Part shown: one piece after another, positions 47,335 to 59,282 of the stretch
How the letters are laid out: every line of letters starts with the position of its first letter
Position numbering within the stretch: position 1 is the stretch's first letter
Source of the DNA: Apostichopus japonicus
Lineage: Eukaryota > Echinodermata > Holothuroidea > Aspidochirotida > Stichopodidae
Length of the DNA stretch: 64,000 bases
Assembly: GCF_037975245.1 (NCBI RefSeq)
Contig: NC_092567.1
Span: 22,649,376 to 22,713,375 of the forward strand
Direction: 5' to 3'
Position numbers and translations under genes: made by a program
Notes under the pieces: generated by a model
Told to the model about the DNA's origin: nothing
Database searches by the model: none
The model's input: the letters and a program-made list of their open reading frames with translations, nothing else

Positions 47335-49725
47335 CCAAACGGCATGAACGGGTGTGGCCGCTGTGTCCCTTACATTGGACATTCGATCTGTAATGTAAAC
47401 CACTGTGCACTGAAAAGTCCTGACCTTAAAGCAAAATTTTCTTCCGTTAAAGACTCACTATTTCCACAACGCATTTTTTTTTTCTTAAAGCAAAAGGTTA
47501 CGTACGTGATCACATTACGTCGCACATTTTTGCAACCGAATTTCCTCCTGTTTGGGTCGAATTGGTTCCTTCTCGGAACCAGTTTATTTGACTTTAGTAC
47601 TTTCTATTTCTATTTTTGCCACTAAGGTCAAATAAGTTTCAAGTTTGTTTATTCATTCTATTCTAGGAGCAAAAAAATGATGAATTAATAATCCACTAGG
47701 AAAGATTAATCCATAATGGGCGAGGATTAAATGGAACTTTTTTAGTTCAAAATTATCTTATTGTTTGGTGCGTGCTATTTTGAAAACAAAATATATTCCA
47801 AAAGGAAGTTTTGAAAGCATTAAACCCATTTTGATGAGGTAAGTAAACTTGTCGATTACATTTGCATACGGGTTGGTAGGGAAACCACCTGTAAGTTACC
47901 AATTTTGACGCACTTCCGTATTTTAGCTTCCTATAACGAATTGGTATTAACCACTGTAATCTCTGAAGTGGTGCGTAGATCATGAACTAAGATAGATGTT
48001 TCCCGTTATTCGGAGGTTATATGACAGGGAGGAAGCTGCCAGGGGCTACCCTTTTATGCCGATGACGTAAGTGATGATGCATATGTTAAATAATTCACAT
48101 CGATCAGCTGCTAATTTTGGATACTACGGCAAGTTCATACTTGCATGGCTTTGACCTAAGTTATTACATTATATAGTATACATAATAGTTACTATAAAGT
48201 TACATGAAATATAGTTTGCAGTTAAAAGATAATCATCTCAATAATATATACGAGTATTTTAATGATAATGCACAGTGGCGGCGGGGGGGGGGGGGGGACC
48301 AGAATTCTCTAGGACCCTACAGGGCACAAGAAATGACCGTTACATCAGAAAAGAAATATTGGTAAAAAGTTCGGACTGTCCGGACGAAGCTTCCTCAATG
48401 ATTCACGTTTAAGTTGTTGTAGCTTTGCAATGAGCAAAACTAACGTGTGGATCTATCTAATCCGAAAAAAGGGGACGCGGGGATAAGTGGAGGGGAGGGG
48501 ATAGATCCACCCCCTAGTGTACAAATATATAATACTTACAATTCTCTAAGTGGTCGTGCATAGACAGATCCGTGGGCATGCTCTGCACTGGCTCCATACT
48601 GTAATGCCTATGCCCGGTCATGACACTCAGGTCCGTGATTTGTAGGGGGCTGTGAGGGGGCGTTGGTAGGTTGTAACCCTCAGCGACTGAGGTGTTTACT
48701 GGAAGGATTTGCTGGGGGTAGAGCTCAGAGCTCTGGTATGACATCTGGAAAATGAAAAATGGCCATACATATAAGATATTGAATTTTTTTTTTCAATTTT
48801 ATACTGAAACTTAAAATATTTTTTTTTCAAACCAAAATTCCGTTTGATTATGGGTTAAAATTCAATCTTAATAGTTCACTTATAATTTAATCGGCAGGTC
48901 GGATTAATAATAATGATAAATGGGATTAATTAAACGTGACTGGAACAAATCGTGATTTGAGAAACAAACAGAAAAACAACAAGAACATTCAACCATGTAA
49001 CTTCCTTTTTACTCAGACTGTTTACTTTCATTTACAGGTATATCTATAGCTAAATTGAAATGCCCTTATCTATTATGACGTCATAAATATTTACATGAAA
49101 TTTTAAAACCAATATTAAGACTGACAATTTTCGTCTATGTTTATCAATTATATCTATTATAATTAGTCAAATGTAATCGATTCACATCTCGCATGTGATA
49201 ACGGTTGACGTCAGACGGGGTCATCGATTAATTAAACCGAACCAATTAGTTACTTGACTTTAACCGTAAATACTTCCATTTTCAGTCTCGGGTAGATATG
49301 TACATAATTTATGTTAGGCTCATTATAACACACATTAATGAGGGTTATCCATTGAATATACTGTAAGTTATAATAAAACATATGGTTTTAATTCTAAATT
49401 AATGAAAATATGTTTGTACCGCTAATGAAGATAGGAGCCATTCTCTAGCTTAATATCTCTGTTTAACGAGAGCCAATAGCAAGAGTTCTTAATAGCTCCA
49501 TCTATAGTACCCCATATATGACACATGCATCCCCCCCCCCCCCACACATCAACCCCTTCATCATCCCTACGATTCTCCCATAAGTTTTCCTTAAAAACTA
49601 GAAATAATAATGTAAAGAAAAAAAGTCCAAAATAAATTGAACAAAAATAAAATTATGTTATATTTACAATTATTACTGAATATAAGCAAGATAAATGAAC
49701 TTACCATGTCGTACAAAGATTCCAT
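41025..49725 (-). CDS. Ese: ESE-class ETS transcription factor (ELF3/ELF5/EHF-like), eight coding exons
   Basis: Seen: eight exons join in one frame of 1,029 nt, encoding 342 residues plus stop. Residues 245-325 form a full ETS domain: helix 1 begins HLWEF, tryptophans lie at 247, 266 and 286, and the recognition helix reads [14 protein letters not shown] with the GGA-contacting arginines at 302 and 305. The C-terminal core, [15 protein letters not shown], matches the ELF3/EHF/ELF5 group closely; SPDEF and ELF1 types differ here. Residues 213-238 are lysine/arginine-rich, in the position of the ELF3 AT-hook region. Known: ESE proteins are nuclear activators binding GGAA sites, mainly in epithelia. 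The N-terminal part (1-212) is Ser/Pro/Asp/Tyr-rich and shows no PNT/SAM domain, unlike most ESE proteins. Introns are about 960, 4498, 420, 326, 523, 325 and 620 nt. The start is the ATG in exon 1, with an in-frame TAA 30 nt upstream. The class is secure; which vertebrate paralogue is closest is not decided. Confidence 0.93.
41395..41540 (-). mobile_element. Decayed tRNA-derived SINE fragment in the last Ese intron
   Basis: On the minus strand the sequence GTTGGTTCGAATCCCACC is a good RNA polymerase III B box from a tRNA T-arm. It is followed by about 80 bp of unrelated sequence and a (GTCT)n tail. No A box is recognisable on the 5' side, so the copy looks truncated or decayed. It lies wholly inside the intron at 41140-41759. 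Confidence 0.5.
41760..41955 (-). CDS. Ese: Ese coding exon 7 (residues 240-305), ETS domain N-terminal part
   Basis: This 196-nt exon has the acceptor ttctacgatag and the donor ATGAG|gtgaatatt. It carries ETS helices 1 and 2 and most of recognition helix 3, from [12 protein letters not shown] through SEAVAGLWG to EKLSRAM. The split codon AG|G restores arginine 305 on joining to the last exon. This is the strongest homology anchor in the window. Confidence 0.95.
42281..42556 (-). CDS. Ese: Ese coding exon 6 (residues 148-239), basic region
   Basis: This is a 276-nt phase 1-1 exon with the acceptor taccacacag and the donor GAAG|gtaaatat. It begins [11 protein letters not shown] and ends with a dense basic stretch, RSRKVSKKK then [12 protein letters not shown], just before the ETS domain. 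ELF3 carries an AT-hook and nuclear-localisation region at the same place, so I infer DNA-backbone contact or nuclear import. The canonical GRP core of an AT-hook is absent. Confidence 0.88.
43080..43199 (-). CDS. Ese: Ese coding exon 5 (residues 108-147)
   Basis: This is a 120-nt phase 1-1 exon between the acceptor ttcttttttgtcag and the donor TATG|gtaagttttt, both strong. The encoded stretch starts [14 protein letters not shown] and ends SVGSVGY. It is rich in Ser, Pro and Tyr and predicted disordered. Confidence 0.8.
43526..43567 (-). CDS. Ese: Ese coding exon 4 (residues 94-107)
   Basis: This is a 42-nt phase 1-1 microexon with the acceptor cgtaaatgcag and the donor GAAG|gtattttg. With the split codon it reads [14 protein letters not shown]. 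It is supported by both splice sites, the open frame and the phase match to both neighbours. Being symmetric, it could be skipped without a frameshift. Confidence 0.65.
43988..44041 (-). CDS. Ese: Ese coding exon 3 (residues 76-93)
   Basis: This is a 54-nt phase 1-1 exon with the acceptor ctttatcaacag and the donor CAAG|gtatgttg. With the split first codon it reads [18 protein letters not shown]. The acidic composition suits the N-terminal activation region. Because it is symmetric, skipping it would keep the frame. It is placed by splice sites and frame agreement; no known domain confirms it. Confidence 0.7.
46196..46560 (+). repeat. Degenerate tandem repeat of about 30-45 bp
   Basis: The unit is built from CACGCATAGTATCATATA and GTACACATAGATATAGTG. 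About 8-9 irregular copies are visible with many small indels. Confidence 0.75.
47299..47330 (+). repeat. (GT)n microsatellite
   Basis: About 15 uninterrupted GT dinucleotides inside intron 2 of the ETS gene. Confidence 0.9.
48540..48744 (-). CDS. Ese: Ese coding exon 2 (residues 8-75)
   Basis: The exon is flanked by the acceptor catttt-ccag and the donor AATT|gtaagtatt. It is open throughout in the gene frame and ends in phase 1. The peptide opens [12 protein letters not shown], contains the proline/serine segment [15 protein letters not shown] and ends MHDHLEN. The composition suggests a transactivation region; no PNT fold is visible. Outside the splice sites the frame soon hits stops, as expected for a true exon. 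Confidence 0.85.
49076..49213. promoter_or_regulatory. Two perfect CRE palindromes in intron 1 of Ese
   Basis: TGACGTCA occurs at 49076-49083 and again at 49206-49213, 0.5-0.6 kb downstream of the first coding exon. This octamer is the consensus site for CREB/ATF-type bZIP dimers. The close pairing within the first coding intron suggests an intronic enhancer; occupancy is unknown. Confidence 0.4.
49705..49725 (-). CDS. Ese: Ese coding exon 1 (residues 1-7)
   Basis: This micro coding exon encodes MESLYDM and ends in phase 0 at a strong donor (CATG|gtaagttc). The exon appears to begin at 49756 after the acceptor ttaattacag, leaving 31 nt of 5' untranslated sequence that contains an in-frame TAA. 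The acceptor implies at least one non-coding exon further upstream (above 49.76 kb), which I could not locate. Exon 2 also begins with ATG, so a start there is a possible alternative. Confidence 0.75.
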
Positions 49726-49756
49726 TGTGGTTTGTGCAGATGCCAAAGATTAATAT

Positions 49757-51725
49757 CTGTAATTAATTTAAGAAAAGAAAGATAACCCTTTAGTTTGGAA
49801 TAACTTGGGCCCGCAAAAACGGTGAGCTGTCGTCAAGTGGTTATTCTTATGTCTGAAATGAAACGTGTCGTTTATCTATCGGAGTTTATCTCGAAAACAA
49901 CATTCGAGGAGATTTTTTTGGAAGAAAAAACCTAGAAAAGGACAGTCAAAGAGTTTAAACCGACTAACACGGTAATTATTACAATACTTGATGCTATGCT
50001 GGAGACTTATTACTGACATAGAGAAACAGGTACTAAATCTTTTCATCTGCGACTTGAGAACGGTTGGTGCCAACTAGGCTTACAGCAGCAATCAGCTTAC
50101 AGTATAACAATTATTTTGATATAATGAACAGCTCCAATAAGTTTTAATCTCGCAAACTCGACAGGTAAGAAGTGATGGCTTATACTCCCGACAAGCGCAT
50201 TACTCGGTGGCTTACACAGATTTCTGCTCGTACAATCAAACCCCATCTATTTTCTTGTTCTTTATTCCCAGTAATACCTGCTGACGTAGTTTTCATGGAA
50301 CGCCGTTTAAACCCTTGCGCCAGTGGCAAGCCCTCATCTGTACTGAGCTTTCAGAGCTCGCTGTGAATCATCAATTTAAAATCCCTTGTATCGAAAACGA
50401 TTTGTCCTTGTTTAACTAAACCACTCGTAACAAAGTCAGAGAAGTTTTTATAAACTCTCCCATGGTGTGTAAAAAACGGTTAACGGGGTGTCCAAACGTT
50501 TTGGCGATTAGACGTTAGCATTTTGTTCTTTAATCCTGTGGAATTTAGTACCAAACAATGACCGCAACAAGTTCCAATCATTAAGGGTGTTCCATCCCTG
50601 ACAAAGCTGAGGTCAGGATGAAATGATTGGTTGACAGAGGATTAGTTTGATTTCTAACGTCACTCTTACGTCAGTTCACGATCAAACAGAAATTGTCAAC
50701 CGCATTTGGCGTCTGCTTGGAAATCTCCAGCAATTGTTATAGCTATTATGGAAAGTACTTAAGACAAATTAAATGCGATGAGAAGAAAGTTTAATCTTAC
50801 AATATCGTCAGAAAAATAGTTTTCGCCACAAAGTAATAACTCCCCCCCCCCCCTAACATATCCACCGCCAGCAATATATATACATATTGAGCTGAGATAA
50901 GCTTTGCAATGACCTCCTCTTAGAATAAAAGCACATGAATTGGGGCACAATTCACATATATTATTTGATTAGTTTTTAAGTGAAAGAGTCGACTATGGCC
51001 GTTGCCATCGGCTGACTTTTTTTGTGTGTACAATTTGAACTAAATCCTTTATAGCAGTGAAATGTAAAACCTTGTTTTTTATTCCTGGTGGCCGTGTCTC
51101 GTCCACGTCGCCCCCCCCCCCCCCTCTTCCCTCCTATCTAAACCATTGCTACACCTAGAATATGATAGTTAATTTTGTCACAAGAATCTGAAATTGTTGT
51201 TTATTTGCCATTCATTAGATATATCTGTACGGTAGTTATGCTAAAGTCGTTCGTTGTTGTTGTGGCGGCGTCTGTATAATACTGTGCATACTATACCGTT
51301 TCAGTGTATAAGCGCTGAGTCTCTCTATACCTCTAACAATCAGGTATTATAAACATTACTTTTTTTTCTTTCTTCTCCTTTTACCATCTTATGAATTTTA
51401 AGATTCAAGCTAAGCGAAGGATAAAGTTTCCCTCTTCTACACGCTGATAAACCCTTGGCCACAGGAGGGCTCGTGTTTCGTAGCAATGGTTGACATTTGG
51501 AGGTCTTAAATTTGAAATACAAGCCATGGGGAATGGTGCCCTTATCGGTGTTAACTATCCACTCAATTGGAAATCGCGCACAAGGCTCATGCACGGCTCA
51601 CAGTATCAAAAACACGGGCACGTTGAAATTTGCACAATGCATGTAAGCCTATACAGTTAACAATTTGTAATATATAATATGTATCATTACCGCTTCAATT
51701 ATTCAATTATAACATCAGTATTCAA

Positions 51726-51728
<3 letters not shown>
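49757..51728. other. Upstream region of Ese; first exon and promoter not identified
   Basis: The coding exon acceptor at 49757 requires an upstream exon. I could not single out a donor on the minus strand with a convincing exon, nor a TATA box tied to one. CRE-like sites at 50655-50680 are the best regulatory candidates. C-runs lie at 49531, 50842 and 51111. Confidence 0.4.
50655..50680 (-). promoter_or_regulatory. Paired CRE-like sites about 0.9 kb upstream of Ese exon 1
   Basis: On the minus strand TGACGTAA and TGACGTTA lie within about 20 bp. They resemble bZIP/ATF half-site combinations. The position, about 0.9 kb upstream of the exon at 49705-49756, is compatible with a proximal regulatory element, but no TATA box or first exon has been tied to it. 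Confidence 0.25.
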
Positions 51729-51769
<41 letters not shown>

Positions 51770-51866
51770 ATATATATATTCAATATATATATATATATAT
51801 TTATGTATGTATGCATGTATGTGAATATATATATATATATATATTTATATTATATATCTATATACC

Positions 51867-51941
<75 letters not shown>

Positions 51942-51948
51942 ATATACA
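51729..51948. repeat. (TA)n tract, about 220 bp
   Basis: A long TA dinucleotide array broken by TTCAATA and an ATGTATGCATGTATG segment. Open frames reading Tyr-Ile repeats here are artefacts of the repeat. Confidence 0.95.
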
Positions 51949-52559
51949 CCCCTCTGTCATTCTGTTCATTAGTCATAATCTCCCTTGGTTCTCCCCTTAG
52001 CCAATACGACATTTCGTGGACAAACTGCAAGCTATAGTTTGGACAAGGTGGTTTTGATAAAGTAAACAACACTATGCATTAATTAAGTGTTGGTCACATA
52101 AGTTGATTGAAATTTTTTAATGTTTTTGAATAGATATGTGTCCATGTATCCAATTCATGAAAACAGGAAAAAAAATGCTTTCTCCGGCATAATTTGTTTC
52201 TTTTTCCTATTTGAAGATGACGCATCGTTTGTTCTTCAGCACGGTCATGCATCCGTCCGTTATATTCGCCGCAACAGGATGAAACACTTGATCTCGGTGT
52301 GAAAGTCCGTCATTATTACGTCATTATTTATCCAGGTGAGGTGGAACCCCATTTTCTGTTACATGTAACAAGTGACAGTTAACAGTTACCTGAATGGTGC
52401 CGAAATGTGCCGCTTGTTTGGTCACGTGATATTCTAACAGTAGCCTTTATGTGTATGCAGGTGTTTTGTGTTTGGTCTCAGCGCAGTGTGACTTCCAAGA
52501 GAATGGTCATTTTATTCTATCCAGTAGGTCTCCGTTTCTACGGTAACCGATCAGATACA

Positions 52560-52561
<2 letters not shown>

Positions 52562-52610
<49 letters not shown>

Positions 52611-52631
52611 ATATATCTATCTATCTATCTA

Positions 52632-52680
<49 letters not shown>
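52562..52680. repeat. (TA)n / (TATC)n composite microsatellite
   Basis: Two TA arrays flank a short (ATCT)n core (52613-52636). Confidence 0.95.
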
Positions 52681-52682
<2 letters not shown>

Positions 52683-55600
52683 GCCTATATAGATTGGTCT
52701 AATGAACATATATGCAGTAGAAAAGCACGAGTAAATGGATGAAATCTCTTTAATTTTCGTGAAAAAGCATCTTCTTTAAACGGTTCAGTGTTTAATTTAG
52801 CACGCCACGAGGCGTCGTAAGTACCGTAGATGCTTGTGTATTGGACATATTCAAAATAAGCAAAGGATTTCAAAACTGTCAAATTGTCATTTTTAACAAT
52901 ATATCATGAAATGTTGGCATGACAACGCCGAGCGATTTTCAAAGCATTTTCAACTGAATGTCTCATTGCATACCAATCTGAAGTTCCCATACCACATGTG
53001 AGTTTACTCATTAAATACCTGTTCACTGATGTAGTCATGCATAAACGTGCAAGGTATATTTATAACCTATGTCCTTATTGTCTGTGTTCGATGTGTATGA
53101 AGTCTATACATATTTCTATTTAATGTCAGTTTTGCAGTCGTCTAGTATTTCTAGTCAAATGCATTGTATATCTTCATCAGTTACACTATCGACATGACAA
53201 AAGCGGTAAAAATCAGGATAATAGAATGTAGGAATGCAAAAAGGATTTCTTCATAAAAAACAAACATGTAAACTGTCAAATTTATAGACATTATGAGTCA
53301 CAGAATAAGACCGTTATCCACCAGCTGTTTACATATACAAACAGAGGTATACAGAATAAGATCAGTCTCAGACAAATATTTATAAATGTTATAACCATGT
53401 AGTTTGGCATATATACTGCACCGAACTGTCCACAGCAAAATGACCACTTGTTATCCTTAAAACGTATAAGATTTAATTATTCAATAACGTTAATAGTTTC
53501 CAAAGTCCCATCTAACTACATGACGTTATTTTTGCAGACCACACAACAACAACAAAAAACGAACATTTTACTGCAGTTTATTAAAACGGCTGCAAACTAG
53601 CTAGCTATATACTTTAGATATCTATATAGTTAGTTAGATGATTGGGGCTGTTTAATTCTGTCTGTATATGTTACTTAGTAGTGTTTGTCAGAAGTATATC
53701 TAAGTCAAGCTGCAAACTATGCTAAAAAAATGCAGCTTTAAAGAAACGAAATCGACAAAGGCTCAAACACGCTGCATATTTTCCGCTCCGCTTTTCCAGT
53801 TATATCAATCTCTATAATGATGGTAGTAAAGTCTACATATTGATAATAATAAAAATGCTTTGTCTTCTTCCATATACGGTATACAAATACTGCCCATATA
53901 ATATACATAGCGCGGTTAAGGATGATAATGGGTGTACATTAGTTGTTATAGGGGTGCATGGGATACCGAATTCCGCCAAGTGACAAAGCTCTATGGTAGG
54001 GATCGAGGAGGGGGGGGGGGCTGAGGGGAGAACCCTCGGAAGTTACAGCATTTGAAGATATTTTTTTATTTATCATCTATATTATATATGCGAATTTCAA
54101 AGACAAAACATGCATTACATTTTCTTGTTTAGTATAAGCATTATTTACCCCCTTTTCTAGGCCTAGTCTACTTTGTATGGTTCCTAAACATTTGGCTATT
54201 CATTCGCTCATGCATGTGCAAGATTATGTTTGTAATTGACTCCTTTCCGCTGCTGATACTATTTTGATGAGAGTAGTAACGTTTACAATGTGTTTGCACG
54301 AGATCCTATTTATTTCTTTCGTATCTGCGAATGATGCCATTTTGTTTTCGCTTTGAAACAGAAAAATACGTTTCTCTTTCGATTGAAGCTTCATTTTCCA
54401 TATGTTTTGTATATAACTATACATTATTCTATTACAACGACAAAAACGCGTACTACTTGCACATTATAATATTGACATTTTCCAACATTGTTTTTAGCAT
54501 GCATGATCTAACTATGAGATCTGTATAGGTAACAGGCCATCATCCTTTACCTTTCAACACTACATAAGTAGCAACTAGCATAACCTTACGTGTAGATCTA
54601 ATTATATGCCGGTAACCTAGCTTTGACGTATATTGCGAGGTTGGAAACAAGTCACCCCCCACCACTCACAAAACCCACACACCCTAGATCCGCGCCTGAG
54701 TGGGGTCTAATGTGGGAACACCAGAAAATTATACGCACCCGTGCAGTGCATTCAGACGATTTACAGACTGTTTCCATTGTAGCGTTTACCGTGAGTATAA
54801 CACTTTGTACAGGTCACCAACCCAACCGCGCCCATTCCACCCCACCATAACCCACCCCACCTCATCCCACCCCACCATCACCCAGCCCACCTCATCCCAC
54901 CCCGTGCCTTTATCGTGTTTGTTATCTCCAGTTTTCTTGTTTGCAGATTCAGTCAAAACCAAAACTAAAGTAGTTAATACAATACATGGCTTGATGTTAA
55001 ATATGATAACACTGGATATTTGTTTCCTTGCATGCTTGGAATTGATTAATGAACGGAAAATTGTAATATAAGGTTTAATTAATCGAAGCTAAATTACTTC
55101 TATTCTCGGTGTAAGAACAGCCTTATACGATGATTGGAGTAATTACATCATTATATTTGAAAAATTGGATCCATGGAAACTATTATTAATATTATCATAA
55201 TAATAATAATAATAATTATTATTATTATTATTTACTTATTTATTTATTAAGCCCTTTAATTCTACATGTCAATGTTGCTCGCGAGTTTAAAACGTCACTC
55301 ATTAATACTGAACAGCATAAAAGCAAAAGCTGTTCCACTCCTTTAACCAGATGGTGATAGCTGACGTGAATGCATTGTTAAGCACCATTGAAAGTAGTTC
55401 TCGGTTTCATTTTAACAACAGACTGGGATACAAGTAATAATTAATAGTTATATGTCACTTAGTATGTGCTGGCAGTTGTTATATACGCCTATATACATTC
55501 GACACTTTTAGTAGCCTGTGTTGTTATATTTCGATTTGACAAAGCAGAAATCAACTTACAGACCATTAAATGGTTATGGCAGATTTAGCAAGAAACTGGC

Positions 55601-56713
55601 CATTTAAAGGGTGGTTGTGGTGGGGGGGGGGGGGGGGAGTTAAGCGACTGATCTTCAACTTTGAAAGGACTGCAAAAATTTAGATAACATCTGTGGTAAA
55701 CTTGATCATGTAGTCATGTTACTTCAATAGACTTCAACATATAGCACAAACTATTCTTTCAGTCTTAAACCAGCCTAAGTCGATAGCTGTGAGGAGCATA
55801 ATTATGATCGAGTGTTCTCAAACTGATATATGATATAAGAAAATAAATAAACCGAAAAAATATGTGGCTCAACAAACTGAGGCGATTAGATAATTGATTC
55901 AAAGAGATAATCACTCCTGAGATCCCAACGGCCAGAAACCAAAACATATTATAGGAATCAACTTTGTTGAGCTATGAGCTTAGTTGACCTTTCAACTATA
56001 TTATGACGGGTCCAGCTAGGCATATATGCTTGTAGGGCCTAACTATCAAGATGACATTTACACATCGGACTCGCATGATTGAAGGGAAAGGGGTGGAGAG
56101 GGACCCTGGGTAGTCGTCGACATACCAAACAGTTGCCATGACCAGTTTTTTGTTATATATATCCACATCCCCCATCACCCTCCCACCAGCAACCCGTCTT
56201 ATGTCCTCCATCCATTAAGTTACAGACATTAATACACATATATATATATACATGGTGCTTCACTTTGTTAACTCTTCACCCAAAGCCATGTAAAACACTG
56301 CGCCCTTCCATTGCGATATGAGGCTATACGTGTGACACCTACATACCTGTAAGACCGATGGTTTTGCCTATAGGTTATTACAATAATCCAGTCATGTATG
56401 ACATTGGCAAACACCTGAACTATTCACTGAAAAGAACCAATATTTAGGTCCCTGGATAGTTTGCTTACATTCAGATATTTGCATATATTTATTATACTGC
56501 AAAGTGTTTGGAATTCCAAGGGGTACTTCGAGAACCCTGAATCTGTGAATATTTATGTTTTGGATTAAAGTCAACTTGTTTTGTCTATACAATGTAAATA
56601 AAAAATAACATATAGGTTAGTCACGTTTGATTTTGTTCAAGGTGTATGTAGCTGTTACATAACTTCAAAAGATAAAATGTAAGCTATCTTTATTGGAAAT
56701 AAATTTACATCTT

Positions 56714-56714
<1 letters not shown>
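52681..56714. other. No gene seen
   Basis: AT-rich sequence with a CCACC-rich short tandem repeat at 54836-54905 (unit CATCCCACCCCACCATAACC-like, about 3 copies), an AAT/ATT tract at 55185-55235 and a G-run at 55621-55637. Open frames (for example 54700-55071) include the CCACC repeat and are not convincing. Confidence 0.5.
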
Positions 56715-56801
<87 letters not shown>

Positions 56802-56810
56802 ATCTATCTA

Positions 56811-56850
<40 letters not shown>

Positions 56851-57000
56851 TATATATATGTATATATATTTATATATATATATATACATATGTATATATA
56901 TTTATATATATACATATGTATATATACATATATATATAAATTTATATATATACATATATATATATCTATATAATATATAAATATATATACATATATATAC
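56715..57000. repeat. (TA)n tract with nested repeats, about 285 bp
   Basis: A pure TA array of about 70 bp is followed by GTGTGTGTG, ATCTATCT and then repeated TATATATTTATATATATACATATG-like units. Confidence 0.95.
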
Positions 57001-58766
57001 ATACATTCAAATCACAATAAAAGCCAAAGAAAAGAAAACATTTGAACACTTTTCCGAAGGATATACTCAGATATATTAATAAGATGAGTACCACCCCTGC
57101 ATGAAGCACAGTCATTCAATGCAATACACATACACTTAATATCACAATTTAAGACCGTCTTGGGTAACTTTTTAAGCTCAGTACTTGTTTCTTCATATTG
57201 TACGTAATTCCCTATAGAATCGACTGTTACAAACTCCCAATCCAAATAACAAAACAAGAAAAAAACAAAATTGAAACTTTATTCCTTGTTCATGGCACTC
57301 TCGTAAATGAGTGCGCTTTTCTACCGAGAAAACATGGCACAGTTTGCAGTTTGAACTCAAATGATTCTAATCAAGAGTTATCGTATATCAGACACATGTA
57401 ATAAAAATTTTCATTGGGAAAGGAAAAGTATGTAACCTAAACCTTATGCATGTATAGGTTTAATCATATTAAATGGGTTGTCATTATATACAAAAGAAAG
57501 TAAACGGTTTACGGATTTAAGGGGGGGGGTGGGAAGGGGCAGAGATGGGGGGGGTATGCTTTGCATTTTCTATATATACGGTATAGTTAATATACATCTA
57601 TATATGTCATTATCATCATATCATCCAGAAATGTTATTATTTATTTTAGCATTACAGAGATGACGCAGTAAAGTCATTAACTTAGGAACAACATACTGTA
57701 ACTTTTCACCCTAAGACAACAGTAGCATATCGCTGCCCCACCCCCCTCCCCCACCCCCCCCTCCCTTGGCTTCATGTCCACCTTGCACCCATCGGAACAA
57801 AGGAGTGATGGGTATGAACAGTTGCCCCTGTTCCGCGTGATCATATTTTATGGTACAAAAATATCATAACCTCTTTTTTTTGTAACTATATATTGTCAAT
57901 AACAAAATTACCAGTCTTGACATAAATACCAGCGAATGCTTTAAGGATATATGGACTATTGAACTTTAAAAAGAGACCGCACGTATAGGTATGGACAGCT
58001 AATATCACATACATACTGATATAGTTAGTAAAATAAGACTTTTTTAAAACACATTCACAAGAGTGTTTAGAGTAGTATAGGTTCATTTTAGTTGATTTGG
58101 ATCAGTTTTAGTTTTGATTGCATTTCAGACCCGTGAACAGCAATACTTATTTATTTCTTTAGAGGAGAACGGGGGGGGGGGGGTGGAGTGGAACAATTTA
58201 AGAAGGGCACGTTGGTGGCACAAAATTAATTGGGGGCGCAGTAGACTACACACGTGAACGCCCATCTTCTGCCTCCAGCCTGCTTGCGCAACTATGCTTT
58301 ACGTTACTACAATCATGTAGGCTAGAGATCATAGCATTAATCAAATAATGAAGAATGCAGTGGAAATTTTCTATTTTTTAACATTTCCCAATTTACATGT
58401 GAATACCACAGGTGTGAAAAATGAAGTGTCTGGGTGACAAATGTTAAGGATTGAAGTTTGACTTGAACAGCCTACCACCCCCCTCTCACCCCACCCCCCG
58501 CGCTTTCTGCTGTGAACTCAGTGAGGTGGCAATTTTTATCTTTTGGGCCGAGTGGTTTTCAATATTTCTCACTATGAAGTAACTTGGAGATTGTTAACAT
58601 GGAATAAATATAAAGATACCAAATGCGTTATACAGCAGAAGCTAATTTAATCACATCCATAACAAACAGGTTACCCCCACCCACCCCCTTATCTCCCTCG
58701 CGGCCTTTTGATTTGCCAGTGTGCTTGGCAGATTGTGATGGTACAGCTTCACTCGCACATAGTTTG

Positions 58767-58798
58767 ACCTGGGAGTTGTTCCATAACAACTCCCTGGT
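58767..58798. repeat. Short perfect hairpin
   Basis: GGGAGTTGTT-CCAT-AACAACTCCC, extended by three more pairs after one mismatch. The loop is four bases. The role is unknown; it may be a remnant of an inverted-repeat element. Confidence 0.7.
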
Positions 58799-59282
58799 TT
58801 GACAGGAACCCTTGCTGCTATGTATAGATTAGATACAAACGTGGGTACCATGAAATCTGACCGTTTGATCGGTACAAATGTTTAAACGCACATCCGCCGT
58901 AGCAGCGGATGTATTAAGCGCCAAATGTAAATGTCAACATGATGGAATTACTGACATTTTACCTTTTTTGTTTGTTTGTACGGGTAACATTACTGTATCT
59001 ATACTTAACGAGTTGACCAGCTAAACCCTGAAACGATATTTGAATCAATTTTTTGAACCCTTTAAGTTTCATTACAATTGTTGTTGTTAAATATTATCAT
59101 TATAATTATTATTGTTGTTATTATTATTATTTTAATTATTGTTGTTTATCTCCACATACTTGTAGCTTCCCCCATTTCAACCCCAAAGATTACACCCCGT
59201 GTGCGCATGACGCATATGCAGCAACGCGTTCTTCAACGTGCATGACAAGTTCCCAGCACCAATCAAAGCGTGTCTTTAGTAC

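Larger units (their letters stand above)
44042..48539 (-). other. Ese: Ese intron 2 (about 4.5 kb), no additional exon recognised
   Basis: Minus-strand frames here (for example at 44990-45217, 45442-45720 and 47753-47983) contain nothing PNT-like, and exons 2 and 3 join directly in phase 1. The intron holds a degenerate ATAGTATCATATA tandem repeat (46196-46560), a (GT)n tract (47299-47330) and G-runs near 44300, 45655 and 48283. Confidence 0.6.

Noticed and set aside
51679-52072. Tyr-Ile repeat frames in (TA)n tracts (also at 26189-26473 and 56693-57002)
   Set aside because: TA dinucleotide arrays encode alternating Tyr and Ile in every frame; they are not genes.
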